The notes under the pieces: model-generated | Databases searched by the model: none | Told to the model about the DNA's origin: nothing | Seen by the model: only the letters and a program-made list of their open reading frames with translations | Source: Acidobacteriaceae bacterium | GTDB lineage: Bacteria > Acidobacteriota > Terriglobia > Terriglobales > Acidobacteriaceae | Assembly: GCA_025356095.1 (NCBI GenBank) | Contig: JANXUR010000068.1 | Location: forward strand, 22,172-86,171 | Direction: 5' to 3' | DNA length: 64,000 bases | Part shown: positions 34,226 through 43,386 of the stretch, in pieces | How positions within the stretch are numbered: position 1 is the stretch's first letter | How the letters are laid out: each line of letters starts with the position of its first letter | Position numbers and translations under genes: made by a program

Positions 34226-37200
34226 CTATTTTCCTGATCCGGTTACCGTCAGCGTCGTTTTGCCTGCGGTCACATTGTCGGTGATTGGCAGGGTTGAGTT
34301 GCGCGACGTTTTCGCGGAAGGCGTAAACGTCACACTGAATGTGCACGAGGCACCCGCAGCAAGCGTGCTCGGGCAATTGTTCGTCTGCGACCAATCGGGC
34401 GCTGTCGCTCCGGTAAAGGTAAATGGCGAGGTAAGGTTCAGGTTGGCGTACGCGCTGATGCTGGTGTTAGTCAGTGTGGCTGTGAGCGTCGAGCTCGTCC
34501 CCACTGTAATCGTCCCGAAGCTTAGCTTCGTCGGAGTAAAGCTCGCGGTAGGAACCACTTTGCCGCCGGTTCCGGTCATCGTCAGGGTTTGCGTGGTGGG
34601 GGTTGCGTCATCCGTTATCACCAGCGTCACCGTAGTGACATCCAAATTGGTGGGGCTGAATACGGCCGTGAACAGGCACGATGCGTTGGCTGCCAGCGTG
34701 GCACCGCAGTTGTTGGTGACCCTGTATTCCGCAGCATCGGTGCCCGTCGGCGACCCAATCACAGAGAACGTCAACTTACCGAGAGCGTTAGTTTGCGTGT
34801 TAGTGAAGGTGGAAGTAATCGTCTTCGAGGTTCCTTCGGTAACCGTTCCAAAGACCAGCGTTGTCGGAGAAAATTTAGGCGTGGGATAGATAACCTTGCT
34901 TGTCCCATTCAGCGTCAAGGTTTGCGTGGTTTGGGAGGCGTTATCAGTCACCAGTACGGTCGAATTTTGCGTCGTGCCCGGCAGCGATGGGGTGTAAGTC
35001 GCGGTCACTGTGCAGGTTTGTCGCGTATCAAGAATGCTCGGCGTAACCGGGCAATCGTGAGTGAAGTTCCAGTTGTTGTAAGTGTCAGTGCCTTCCGAAA
35101 TTGTGTTGATCGTCAAGGGTGAGCTGTAACTGGTGTTTTGGAAAGTAGCGAAAAGGTTGCAAGGCACACCACCGTTGCCGTATTGGTCAATGTTTACTGT
35201 GCCACAGTTAAGGCTGGTGGGGGTGAAAGCCGCCGTCGGCTTGCCGATTACGCGGCCATTCAAAGTGATAGTTTGCGGGCTGGCAGGGTCGGAGTCCCGA
35301 ACCGTCAAAGTCTTCTTGTTGAACAGACCCGCAGTTCCATAAAACATTTCTACAGTAATCACGCAGCTTGCACCGCCTGCCAGAGTCTGCGTCGTGCCCG
35401 CCGCCGGGCATGTATTGCCTATAATCTGGAAGTGAGCGTCAGGCGTGTAGGAGGTGAACGTCAGCGGGTTGGAGCCCGCGTTGGTCAGCGTTACATATTC
35501 TGGAGGGCTGAAGGTGGACTGCACCGAGTTAGGAAATGATAGTGACGAAGGCGTAATCCGCAGGTTACCATCCGGCACAGTTAGATTAATACTACTGCTG
35601 TGGACCACAACCCCTGTAGTTGCAGTGACTGGCAGTGTATAAGTGCCAGCCACCGTGCCCAAAGCTGTCACGAAACTAACGGTAGCTGTTCCGCCAGTCG
35701 TTAGATTCGTTGGACTCATCGTATAACTTACACCAGGAATCGCGGAGGTATCCACGGTAAGTGCAACGGATTGCGGAACTATGCCCACTTGTGGCAGAGA
35801 AATAGTCGCGGTCGCATTCCCGTTTGTGTCATTCATGACATTCTGCGCGCCGACAACGGTATAGAAGTCAGGGAAGTCCGAAGGTACGTTGGTGCAAACC
35901 GATATATCTGCCGCTGGCAACGCAAACTGCGATGCCGCATCCTGTCCGGTTGCTCCCTGATACCCCCCTAAATCGGTGGCAAAATTGTTGAGCGGGGTTG
36001 GAATCAGAAACGCGCTCGTGTTGGCCGCGTCATACCATGTGTTGTTGTTGGAAAGAAAACCTGCGGTGCCATCGGTTGCGTTGCCACTTAGAAAGGATGT
36101 CCAGTCTGCGCCGCCAAGGTATCCATCCGAAAACACTGCTTGCCCCGGTGCGCTGTCCCAGAAGGTGTTGTTCGAGAAGGTGATGCCACTGGTAATCAGA
36201 GTGTAGTTCGCCCCCGAGGCGAAGTTCGTGATGGGTATTCCACCTGTATCACCTTGTATATTGAACTGCGCAATGCCATTCCCGTATAAAACTGTGTTGG
36301 AGACGCTAAGTTGCTCGGAGTTACGCAGCACCAAGCCCCCGCCGTAAGCAGAGTTGTCATGCACGGTCTGATTGTTGCCGCAATAAGTGTTGTTAGTGAT
36401 CGCGATCGGCCCCTCATTTTTTTCGTAGAAGTCGCCATTCATCACGTTGTTCACTGAGGTCATGTTGTTTACAACAATGTTCTGGTGATCTGTATCCCAG
36501 TGCGCGCCATACGTCTGGTTCCAGAAGACGCTCATGCCATTCACAGTCATGGAATGGTTCTGGAAGGGATGGAATCCGCCGCTATTCCAGCTGTAGACCG
36601 CGCCTTGTGCGCCACGCCAGTTGTTATAGCTCGCGGTGTTATTGGTGAGCAGACCCTGCACCGTCTGGAACAACCCGATCCCATCTTGTCCGTTATGGTT
36701 AAAGGTCGAGTTCGATATGGTGAAGTTGGCAGCCGGATTGTTAATCTGGAGGCCCTTCGAGTTATTCCATTGGAATGTGTCGTTGTCGAAGATGATATTG
36801 CTCGCGCTGCCGCTGACCACCACGGAGGGCGTAGCACCGGTACCTTGGCCACTGCGGCAGGCATTGCCATACTGGAAGGTGATGCCGCGAATGACCAAAT
36901 TGCTTTTGCCTACGACGCTCAGCACTGAGGGATTGACCGCTACTTCAACATCTGCTGTGCTCAGGTTCGTTCCGGCGGGCGGAAAAATGTAGATCTTCCC
37001 ACCGACTTCGTCCACGGTGAAGGTTCCTGCAATCAACCCTGTGGTGGATAGTACTTCGGTCAGTGGAGAACCGTTGATAAATACCATCTCTCGCCGCAGC
37101 ATAATATCGGGTTGCGTCGGTGCTCCTGCCGAGGTGTCCGGCGCACAGGTGCCCCACTGGTAGAGCCACGTGTTAGAGAAAGCGCCCGGAATTGCCGTGT

Positions 37201-37591
37201 AAGCTGCCCACCCTGTGTATTGCTGAGCCCCAGAGACAGTCGCGGTGCTCGGGGTCACTGCCTGCAGCGTGATCGGATAGTTCGTATCTTTGCTGGCGGC
37301 ATTGAGCGAAATGCTCTCTCGGTAGGTCCCGGGATTCGCCCAGATGAGAGTGCCAATGCTGTTCCTGTTGTTGGTTACCGCCTGAGCAAAGGCGGTGGCT
37401 AGACTCTTTAGCGGTTGCGTCTGTGTACCGGGGTTGGAATCGCTTCCGGCGACCGGATCCACCCACAGGGTGGCTGATTCTCTTGTTTCATCCACACTGG
37501 CCCCAACTCCTTGCGCCAGCGCGGCACGTGATGACATCAGCAAACTGCACCCCAGCATAAGCCAAACACACAAGACGTTCAGTGCTTTCAT
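34226..37591 (-). CDS. Secreted right-handed beta-helix protein with choice-of-anchor D domains
   Basis: 1121 residues from ATG 37591 (GGAGAAAA upstream). A signal peptide ends in RAALAQ. Residues 40-570 form a parallel beta-helix of the pectate lyase/DUF1565 type (WVDPVAGSDSNPGTQTQPLKS near the start; SNLVIRGITFQYGN; NFTISNSTFNHNGQDGI). Two linkers and four choice-of-anchor D Ig-like domains follow (LSFPNSVQSTFSPPEYVTLT; CGTVNIDQYG; FGTVTEGTSKTI; FGTITVGTSSTL). The beta-helix could bind or cleave polysaccharide; no catalytic residues can be assigned. It shares the C-terminal domain type with the FG-GAP protein. Confidence 0.88.
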   Translation of the reverse strand: MKALNVLCVWLMLGCSLLMSSRAALAQGVGASVDETRESATLWVDPVAGSDSNPGTQTQPLKSLATAFAQAVTNNRNSIGTLIWANPGTYRESISLNAASKDTNYPITLQAVTPSTATVSGAQQYTGWAAYTAIPGAFSNTWLYQWGTCAPDTSAGAPTQPDIMLRREMVFINGSPLTEVLSTTGLIAGTFTVDEVGGKIYIFPPAGTNLSTADVEVAVNPSVLSVVGKSNLVIRGITFQYGNACRSGQGTGATPSVVVSGSASNIIFDNDTFQWNNSKGLQINNPAANFTISNSTFNHNGQDGIGLFQTVQGLLTNNTASYNNWRGAQGAVYSWNSGGFHPFQNHSMTVNGMSVFWNQTYGAHWDTDHQNIVVNNMTSVNNVMNGDFYEKNEGPIAITNNTYCGNNQTVHDNSAYGGGLVLRNSEQLSVSNTVLYGNGIAQFNIQGDTGGIPITNFASGANYTLITSGITFSNNTFWDSAPGQAVFSDGYLGGADWTSFLSGNATDGTAGFLSNNNTWYDAANTSAFLIPTPLNNFATDLGGYQGATGQDAASQFALPAADISVCTNVPSDFPDFYTVVGAQNVMNDTNGNATATISLPQVGIVPQSVALTVDTSAIPGVSYTMSPTNLTTGGTATVSFVTALGTVAGTYTLPVTATTGVVVHSSSINLTVPDGNLRITPSSLSFPNSVQSTFSPPEYVTLTNAGSNPLTFTSYTPDAHFQIIGNTCPAAGTTQTLAGGASCVITVEMFYGTAGLFNKKTLTVRDSDPASPQTITLNGRVIGKPTAAFTPTSLNCGTVNIDQYGNGGVPCNLFATFQNTSYSSPLTINTISEGTDTYNNWNFTHDCPVTPSILDTRQTCTVTATYTPSLPGTTQNSTVLVTDNASQTTQTLTLNGTSKVIYPTPKFSPTTLVFGTVTEGTSKTITSTFTNTQTNALGKLTFSVIGSPTGTDAAEYRVTNNCGATLAANASCLFTAVFSPTNLDVTTVTLVITDDATPTTQTLTMTGTGGKVVPTASFTPTKLSFGTITVGTSSTLTATLTNTSISAYANLNLTSPFTFTGATAPDWSQTNNCPSTLAAGASCTFSVTFTPSAKTSRNSTLPITDNVTAGKTTLTVTGSGK

Positions 37592-38042
37592 CAGCTTTTC
37601 TCCGTTTTTCCGCGGATGCGTCAGGCTTGCCGGGGTGCGAGCTCGAACGCATTTCCGAGGTATGTCCAATACAACATGTATTAATGTGTATGGAGAGAAG
37701 TCATATTGCAACAGAGAAGAACAGCCCTATGATTACCAAAGTCATGCCAATAGTAATAGGGCCTACAATCACAAGTTACGGAGCACCAGTCCATTTGCCC
37801 GCTTGCCGAGCGAGGCGTAACCGGTGGCGATGCCAAGATGAGATGACTTGGGGGAGGGCAACTTCCACGCCATAGGGGCCTGTCGGTGGCGCAGAACCTC
37901 GATCGGCACCTTGGTTAGGTGCGGTCCTGTGGATTCCCCCGCGAAAGCGCAGCAAGGCCGGATGTCGCTGCAGATCAGGTGTCGCAGCAGGCCAGGTGTC
38001 AACGCACCTAAAATTTGCGCCAAGAATTTTTGTGGGGGAGTA
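37592..38042. other. Intergenic region between tRNA-Arg and beta-helix gene
   Basis: No gene recognised. A palindrome AATACA-ACA-TGTATT (37668-37682) lies 77 bp upstream of the beta-helix gene start. Another TGTATT/AATACA palindrome lies upstream of the kelch gene at 48832. Confidence 0.5.
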
Positions 38043-38119
38043 TGGTGCGCCCTGAGAGATTCGAACTCCCGGCCTTCTGATTCGTAGTCAGACGCTCTAT
38101 CCAGCTGAGCTAAGGGCGC
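38043..38119 (-). tRNA. tRNA-Arg (anticodon ACG)
   Basis: A full cloverleaf almost identical to the gene at 33895: acceptor GCGCCCT/AGGGCGC, anticodon loop CTACGAA, T-arm CGGGAGTTCGAATCTC, encoded CCA. The A34 is expected to be edited to inosine and read CGU, CGC and CGA. Confidence 0.95.
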
Positions 38120-38230
38120 GCAAGAAACGCGATCGAGCAGAACTTAATTATAGCCGAATCAGCTTCGATTTTGCCATATCAGAATCCAAAAGCAAACCCA
38201 ACGGGCCTCATATCTGCTGCAAACAATCGA

Positions 38231-38280
38231 AGCCAATCTGAGCCAATCTGAGGGAATCTGAGGGAAGATGAGGGAAGATG
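38231..38280. repeat. 10-bp tandem repeat
   Basis: Five units drifting from AGCCAATCTG to AGGGAATCTG to AGGGAAGATG. Confidence 0.85.
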
Positions 38281-38490
38281 AAGGATTTCTTACCTGTTGG
38301 CCTGCAAAAAGTACCGCCTGTTCTAGAAACCGAACAAGTGAAATCAATTGCTTAGCGTTGGCCTCTGGAATGCTACTGTCAATGCAAGACGAAGTGGCAC
38401 GCAACGGGCGCAATCGGGAAGACTTCGGCCAGAGGTTCCGGTAGCGCCCTTGCATTTTTCACGATGTCGCACGATGTCGCTGGGATACCG

Positions 38491-38568
38491 CGCAACGACC
38501 CGGCACAACGACCCAGCACAACGACCCGGCGCAACGACCCGGCGCAAATACCGGGCACAAATACCGGG
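38491..38568. repeat. 13-bp tandem repeat
   Basis: Six units: four of CRCAACGACCCGG and two of CRCAAATACCGGG. The change in sequence is abrupt, showing two amplification steps. Confidence 0.85.
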
Positions 38569-38602
38569 CACCGACCGAACGTTTCTCAGGCACCCACAGC
38601 CG

Positions 38603-38830
38603 CTACGCTAATACCAACTTTTCCGCGATGTCCAGCCCAGCCTGCCGCAGCAGCCGAGTGATAGTAGGCTCGTTCAGACGCGTGGCATCGTACTCCACAC
38701 GCACCGTACGGGCGCTTTCGTCGAACACCAGATTGCGCACTCCATAGACCTCGCGAAAGGCACCGATGCCCCGTAAATCCGCCTCAGCGGGCGATCTGCC
38801 ATAGCGATATGCAACTTCCACTGCTGTCAT
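38603..38830 (-). CDS. Small HMA-fold-like protein without the metal-binding cysteines
   Basis: 75 residues from ATG 38830. The pattern of strands and helices (FREVYGVRNLVFDESARTVR, then YDATRLNEPTITRLLRQAGLDI) matches the ferredoxin-like heavy-metal-associated domain of copper chaperones and P-type ATPases. The usual GMTCxxC loop is replaced by YRYGRSPAEADL, so it should not bind Cu+ in the classical way. It lies two genes from a copper ATPase and beside sodC, suggesting an accessory role. Confidence 0.6.
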   Translation of the reverse strand: MTAVEVAYRYGRSPAEADLRGIGAFREVYGVRNLVFDESARTVRVEYDATRLNEPTITRLLRQAGLDIAEKLVLA

Positions 38831-38981
38831 AAACACCACGCTCCTGAAGATCAGTCTGCGGAGACCGCACTCCCGCTCGCCGTGCGCTCTCCGCTCACCA
38901 CCGTAACGAAATCGTATTGAGATCGTAACGAAATCGTCGCGAACCCGCAGCTTGCAGGCTCTTGCGCGACCCCATTTACTG

Positions 38982-39014
38982 CCCAATCCTTACCCAATCC
39001 TTACCCAATCCTTA
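38982..39014. repeat. 11-bp tandem repeat
   Basis: Three copies of CCCAATCCTTA just downstream of sodC. A second repeat, CGTAACGAAATCGT, occurs at 38902 and 38924. Confidence 0.85.
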
Positions 39015-39025
39015 CCAAACGACGA

Positions 39026-39547
39026 TTACTGCACAATCACGCCGCAAGCAATGCGGTCGCCCGCGCTGCCAGAAGGATCAGTCTTACCATCGTCTGGCTT
39101 GGCGTGAATAATTAACGCGGTGCCACCGTTGCTGAACACCGAATGATTCGTAATGCCAAAGGCTACGTCGTCATTCGTCCAAGTGAACTTGGCCGTGCCG
39201 TTGGCCTTGACAATAAAGTTGGGCATATCGCCAGCATGGTGGCCTTCCGGCGTCTCCCGGCCATGCTTGCGGCCTTCTGGATTAAAGTGCGGGCCCGCGC
39301 TCTTGAAGTCGGGTGCATCGCACTTGGCATTCTGGTGAATGTGAAAGGCATGCTCTCCTTGCGGCAGATTCTTGAACTTGGCTTCAATTTTGATGGCGGT
39401 GCCAGAAGGCTTTAGCTCGGCTATGCCGACGCTCTCGCCCTTGGCGTTCTTCAATTCCACCTTCACGGGCTTCTGCTTGGCAGCCGCAGCGGGCAGCACG
39501 CACAGTCCCAATACCAGCGATGCGATGAAAAGTTGTTTGGTCGGCAT
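39026..39547 (-). CDS. sodC: Periplasmic Cu,Zn superoxide dismutase
   Basis: 173 residues from ATG 39547; ATG 39556 is in frame. A signal peptide ends in LPAAAA. Metal ligands are visible in [27 protein letters not shown] and LIIHAKPDD; a Cys near HQNAKC and one in RIACGV form the conserved disulfide. It converts superoxide to peroxide in the periplasm. No Shine-Dalgarno is present, but TATAAT ends seven bases before ATG 39547, so the message is probably leaderless. Confidence 0.95.
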   Translation of the reverse strand: MPTKQLFIASLVLGLCVLPAAAAKQKPVKVELKNAKGESVGIAELKPSGTAIKIEAKFKNLPQGEHAFHIHQNAKCDAPDFKSAGPHFNPEGRKHGRETPEGHHAGDMPNFIVKANGTAKFTWTNDDVAFGITNHSVFSNGGTALIIHAKPDDGKTDPSGSAGDRIACGVIVQ

Positions 39548-39684
39548 AGCAAGCATTATAGAGCGAATCGAGCCTCGGAATCAGCCCCAAAAGTCGGCCC
39601 AAGAGCTTGCCTGAGTCTGGCGTCACCTTCAGCCTGTCGTTAGAAATTAGAAAATGCAACAATAGAGCCATCGAAAAACCTTGC

Positions 39685-42153
39685 GTGAACCCTGCCGAGC
39701 CCAACTCGCCCGCTGTGCCCGCTGCCCAAGTAGCGATTGACCCGGTGTGCGGCATGAAGGTGAACCCCGGGACCGCGAAGTTCCGCACGGAACATGCGGG
39801 TGAGCCCTACTACTTCTGCTGCGCTGGCTGCCAAAATAAGTTCACTGCCGATCCAGCGCACTATCTGGCAAAGCCGCCTTCGTTGGCCGCCATGGGGCAT
39901 GGTTCCGGGTTGATAGGCATCGGTGGCACAACTGCGATGGCGGGCGTTCAGTCTGCGCCTCCGGTTGGCGCTCCGCCCAAGCCCGGCAAAGCCATTGTGT
40001 GGGTTTGCCCCATGGACCCCGAAGTCCGGGAGAGCCAACCGGTTCCATGCCCCATCTGTGGCATGGCGCTGGAGCCCGAGACCATTGACATGGAAGCGCC
40101 GGAGGCTGGCAATCCTGAGCTTGCCAGCATGACGCGCCGGTTATGGATTGCGCTGGCCTTTACGGTTCCTTTGTTTGCACTGGCCATGCTGCCCATGGTC
40201 ATCCCCAGGGTCAACCCCATGAGCTTCAACATTGGGCATGCGTTGTCAATGCCGCGGCTTTCGCTGGTGTGGCTACAACTCGTCCTTGCCACCCCGGTGG
40301 TCCTCGGCTGCGGATGGCCTTTTTTCGAGCGTGCCTGGCTTTCGCTGCGCAACCGCAGCGCTAATATGTTTACGCTCATCGGTATAGGGACGGGAGCGGC
40401 GTACTTGTACAGTTTGGCGGCGACCCTCGCCCCGTCGTTGTTTCCGGCTGCAACCCAGACCATGAGCGGCCATCCTGACGTTTACTTTGAGGCATCGGCC
40501 GCCATCATCACGCTCGTACTACTAGGGCAGGTGATGGAGCTACGCGCACGTTCGCAAACCAGCGGAGCTTTGCGCGCGCTGCTCAACCTGAGTCCGCCGG
40601 TGGCACGCAAGGTGTTTGCGGTGGGTGGGCAGTCCCCAGAAGTTGAAATTGCGCTGGCGCAAGTTGCCGTCGGCGACCTGCTGCGGGTTCGCCCGGGGGA
40701 GAAGATCCCGGTGGATGGCATTCTCACCGAAGGCACCAGCAGTGTGGATGAATCCATGCTGACGGGCGAATCGGTGCCAGTAGAAAAGGAGGCGGGTGAC
40801 CGGGTGATTGGGGCTACGCTGAACGGCCGCGGCTCGTTTTTGATGCGCGCCGAGCGCGTGGGAAGCGCCACCGTGCTGGCGCAAATTGTGCAGATGGTGA
40901 GCCAGGCCCAACGCAGCCGCGCTCCCATTCAGCGCCTCGCCGATCGGGTTTCCGCCTACTTTGTGCCAGCGGTAATCGCAGTCTCTGCCATTACCTTCCT
41001 GTTCTGGCGCATCCTCGGCCCCGAGCCGCGATTGAGCCACGCCATCGTCAATGCGGTCGCTGTCCTGATCATAGCTTGCCCTTGTGCGCTGGGCCTTGCC
41101 ACGCCGATGGCGATTATGGTCGGCACGGGGCGGGGGGCATCGGCGGGAGTTTTGGTGAAGAATGCCGAAGCGCTGGAGACGCTGGAACAAGTTGAAGTGC
41201 TGATTGTGGATAAGACCGGCACACTGACCGAAGGCAGGCCGAGCGTGGTGGCCATGCATTCCTTTGGCGCGCTTGCGGAAGCAGATTGGCTTCGCCTTGC
41301 CGCCAGTGCTGAGCAGGGAAGCGAACACCCGCTGGCGGGCGCAGTGCTAGCCGCTGCCAAAGCTCGCACGCTAGCGCTTGCGCCGGTGGCGGACTTCCAT
41401 GCGACCGCCGGGCAGGGGATTGCCGCTAACGTGAGGAGCGTACGCGTGCTGCTTGGTTCCGCGGCGTGGCTGGAAGCGAATGGCGTGGCTATGCCCTCTG
41501 CCGACGCTGACCCCCAAGTGGAGTCATCGCGCACTCCGCTAACGCGCGTTTTTGTAGCGATTGACGGCCAGTGCGCTGGCTCGCTCGACATTGCCGACGC
41601 GCTACGTCCTCACGCCCAGGCGCTGGTGCATGAACTGACGACTGCGGGGCTGCGGGTGGTTATGCTGACGGGTGACCAGCCCGCTGTGGCGCGAGCGGTT
41701 GCCGCCGAAGCTGGGATTGGTGAGTGGCAAGCGGCGATGCGTCCCGAAGATAAGGCTGCCTACATTCGTCGTTTGCAATCGCAAGGCTGGAAGGTGGCCA
41801 TGGCCGGAGACGGCATCAATGACGCGCCTGCGCTGGCGCAGGCCGACGTTGGCATCGCCATGGGCACAGGAACCGACATCGCCATTGAAAGCGCAGGGAT
41901 TACACTGTTGCGCGGTGACCTTTCCGCCCTGCTGCGGGCGCGGCGATTGAGTCGTGCCACCATGCGTAACATCCGGCAGAATTTGTTTCTGGCATTTGTG
42001 TACAACTCGTTAGGAGTGCCCATTGCTGCGGGAATCCTGTATCCGCTTTTTGGATTGTTACTCAGCCCGATCTTCGCCGCTGCTGCCATGAGCCTAAGTT
42101 CGGTTTCAGTGATAACCAACGCGCTGCGCTTACGGTATGCCAAGCTAGGCTAG
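39685..42153 (+). CDS. Cu+-translocating P1B-type ATPase with YHS domain
   Basis: About 822 residues from GTG 39685; the start is uncertain, since no Shine-Dalgarno is clear and a TTG at 39607 is in frame. An N-terminal YHS domain ([16 protein letters not shown]) is followed by a heavy-metal-binding domain ([20 protein letters not shown]). The ATPase core has the CPC metal site ([10 protein letters not shown]), DKTGTLT (Asp about 509), [11 protein letters not shown] and the Cu+ signatures YN (LAFVYNSLG) and [15 protein letters not shown]. It exports Cu+ and probably Ag+. It is divergent from sodC. Confidence 0.93.
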   Translation: MNPAEPNSPAVPAAQVAIDPVCGMKVNPGTAKFRTEHAGEPYYFCCAGCQNKFTADPAHYLAKPPSLAAMGHGSGLIGIGGTTAMAGVQSAPPVGAPPKPGKAIVWVCPMDPEVRESQPVPCPICGMALEPETIDMEAPEAGNPELASMTRRLWIALAFTVPLFALAMLPMVIPRVNPMSFNIGHALSMPRLSLVWLQLVLATPVVLGCGWPFFERAWLSLRNRSANMFTLIGIGTGAAYLYSLAATLAPSLFPAATQTMSGHPDVYFEASAAIITLVLLGQVMELRARSQTSGALRALLNLSPPVARKVFAVGGQSPEVEIALAQVAVGDLLRVRPGEKIPVDGILTEGTSSVDESMLTGESVPVEKEAGDRVIGATLNGRGSFLMRAERVGSATVLAQIVQMVSQAQRSRAPIQRLADRVSAYFVPAVIAVSAITFLFWRILGPEPRLSHAIVNAVAVLIIACPCALGLATPMAIMVGTGRGASAGVLVKNAEALETLEQVEVLIVDKTGTLTEGRPSVVAMHSFGALAEADWLRLAASAEQGSEHPLAGAVLAAAKARTLALAPVADFHATAGQGIAANVRSVRVLLGSAAWLEANGVAMPSADADPQVESSRTPLTRVFVAIDGQCAGSLDIADALRPHAQALVHELTTAGLRVVMLTGDQPAVARAVAAEAGIGEWQAAMRPEDKAAYIRRLQSQGWKVAMAGDGINDAPALAQADVGIAMGTGTDIAIESAGITLLRGDLSALLRARRLSRATMRNIRQNLFLAFVYNSLGVPIAAGILYPLFGLLLSPIFAAAAMSLSSVSVITNALRLRYAKLG

Positions 42154-42268
42154 TAGTCGAACCGTTTAGTCGGTTAGTCCAGTGTGTCATCCTGCGCGGA
42201 GTAAAGTTGACAGGTAGGCCGTCGAGTTTGCCGAGTAGAAGAATCCCTGCCCAGCCCATGATGCTGGA

Positions 42269-42784
42269 ATGAAATATATGACACTTACCGATGGCGAGTT
42301 TCTGACCCAGTTTGAAGCTACTACCCTAGCGGCCTTTCACCATGAAGATCACGTGCGGGCGGCGTGGATCTACTTGCGGCAATATGATGTACTGAGTGCG
42401 TTAGCGCAATTCACCAATAGCTTGAAGCGCTTCGCCACCTCCCAGAACAAGCCCGAGCTTTATCACGAAACCATTACCTGGGCCTTCTTTTTACTGATCC
42501 ACGAGCGCATGACCGAGCAGACTACGCAGATGGGGCAGCGAGGGGAGGATATCCCTGAGCAGGAAAGATGGCCAGCTTTTGCGAAAGCGAATCCGGACTT
42601 ACTCACATGGAAGAGCGTAAAAGAAAATATTCTGACGCGCTACTATGACGAGGCGACGCTGCAATCAGTTGAAGCCCGGCGGCGGTTCGTCTTCCCGCGC
42701 GCCACAGCCGCGCTAAACATAGGGACGTCCGTCAGCTTGGTCGGAAAAACGCGGCAAGGTATCGAGCTTCTGCGTCGAAAGTGA
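42269..42784 (+). CDS. Conserved protein of unknown function
   Basis: 171 residues from ATG 42269; ATG 42278 is possible. There is no signal peptide and the protein is mostly helical, with conserved-looking motifs FHHEDHVRAAWIYLR, KPELYHETITWAF and LLIHERM. The His/Glu positions could bind a metal, but no family name can be given. It is convergent with a TlpA-like gene. Confidence 0.6.
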   Translation: MKYMTLTDGEFLTQFEATTLAAFHHEDHVRAAWIYLRQYDVLSALAQFTNSLKRFATSQNKPELYHETITWAFFLLIHERMTEQTTQMGQRGEDIPEQERWPAFAKANPDLLTWKSVKENILTRYYDEATLQSVEARRRFVFPRATAALNIGTSVSLVGKTRQGIELLRRK

Positions 42785-42816
42785 AGTTACGCAACGCCCT
42801 CTCGTCGCAGTCGCTC

Positions 42817-43359
42817 CTACAGCTTATTCAAGTAATCCATTACTTCTGGCGAAGTCCAATCTATCGCGCCGATGAACTTTCGCTGGACCACGCCGTTGCG
42901 GTCGAGGATGAATGATTCCGGCCAGCCGGTCGTTCCATACAGCTTTGGACTCTTTTGCTCCGGGTCGCGCACCGTCAACAAGTTGACATTATGCTGCTGC
43001 AAAAACGAGTGATAGGCATCGGCATCTTCGTCAATACTTACCGCGATGACCGTAACTTTACCTCCGAGTTGCTGCTGCATCATCATCAGTGAGGGCAACT
43101 CTTCCACGCAGGGCGGGCACCATGTGGCCCAAAAATTCACGACGACGATTTTGCCCGACTTCTTGTACTCGGCCAGATCCACCTTGCGGTCGGCATCTTG
43201 AATCACGAAGTTGGGTGCGGCTTCGGCAATGCGCGGCGGCTTGGGTGTGGTGTAGCAGCCGGAGGCCAGCAACAGGGTGGCCAGCGCCGCCACACGCAGA
43301 GCGGCGGCGGAGAGCGAACGGAAGTGAACGGTCAACAGGGCAGTTTTTATGGGCATCAT
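42817..43359 (-). CDS. TlpA-family thiol-disulfide lipoprotein
   Basis: 180 residues from ATG 43359. A lipobox LLLASGC (Cys35) is followed by a TlpA/ResA-like thioredoxin domain with W-C81-P-P-C84 and a cis-Pro in GWPESFILD. It is exported and lipid-anchored, and probably reduces apocytochromes or other periplasmic disulfides. No Shine-Dalgarno; TAGCTT stands seven bases before the start. It is divergent from the glycosyltransferase gene, and their -10 regions overlap. Confidence 0.88.
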   Translation of the reverse strand: MMPIKTALLTVHFRSLSAAALRVAALATLLLASGCYTTPKPPRIAEAAPNFVIQDADRKVDLAEYKKSGKIVVVNFWATWCPPCVEELPSLMMMQQQLGGKVTVIAVSIDEDADAYHSFLQQHNVNLLTVRDPEQKSPKLYGTTGWPESFILDRNGVVQRKFIGAIDWTSPEVMDYLNKL

Positions 43360-43386
43360 ATTCGCAAAGCTATAATACCCAAAGTG
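43360..43386. promoter_or_regulatory. Divergent overlapping promoters
   Basis: Plus strand: TATAAT at 43371-43376, seven bases before GTG 43384 and ten before ATG 43387. Minus strand: TAGCTT (43367-43372) seven bases before ATG 43359, or TATTAT (43372-43377). Both -10 elements share the same few bases, so initiation on one strand should affect the other. No strong -35 was found. Confidence 0.5.

Larger units (their letters stand above)
38120..38602. other. Gene-free stretch rich in short tandem repeats
   Basis: It holds two separate tandem arrays (38231-38280 and 38491-38568) and ACGATGTCGC twice at 38461-38480. No gene was found. Confidence 0.6.

Noticed and set aside
38491..38568. CRISPR-like array
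   Set aside because: The units are 13 bp, adjacent to each other without spacers, and no cas gene is nearby; it is a simple tandem repeat.
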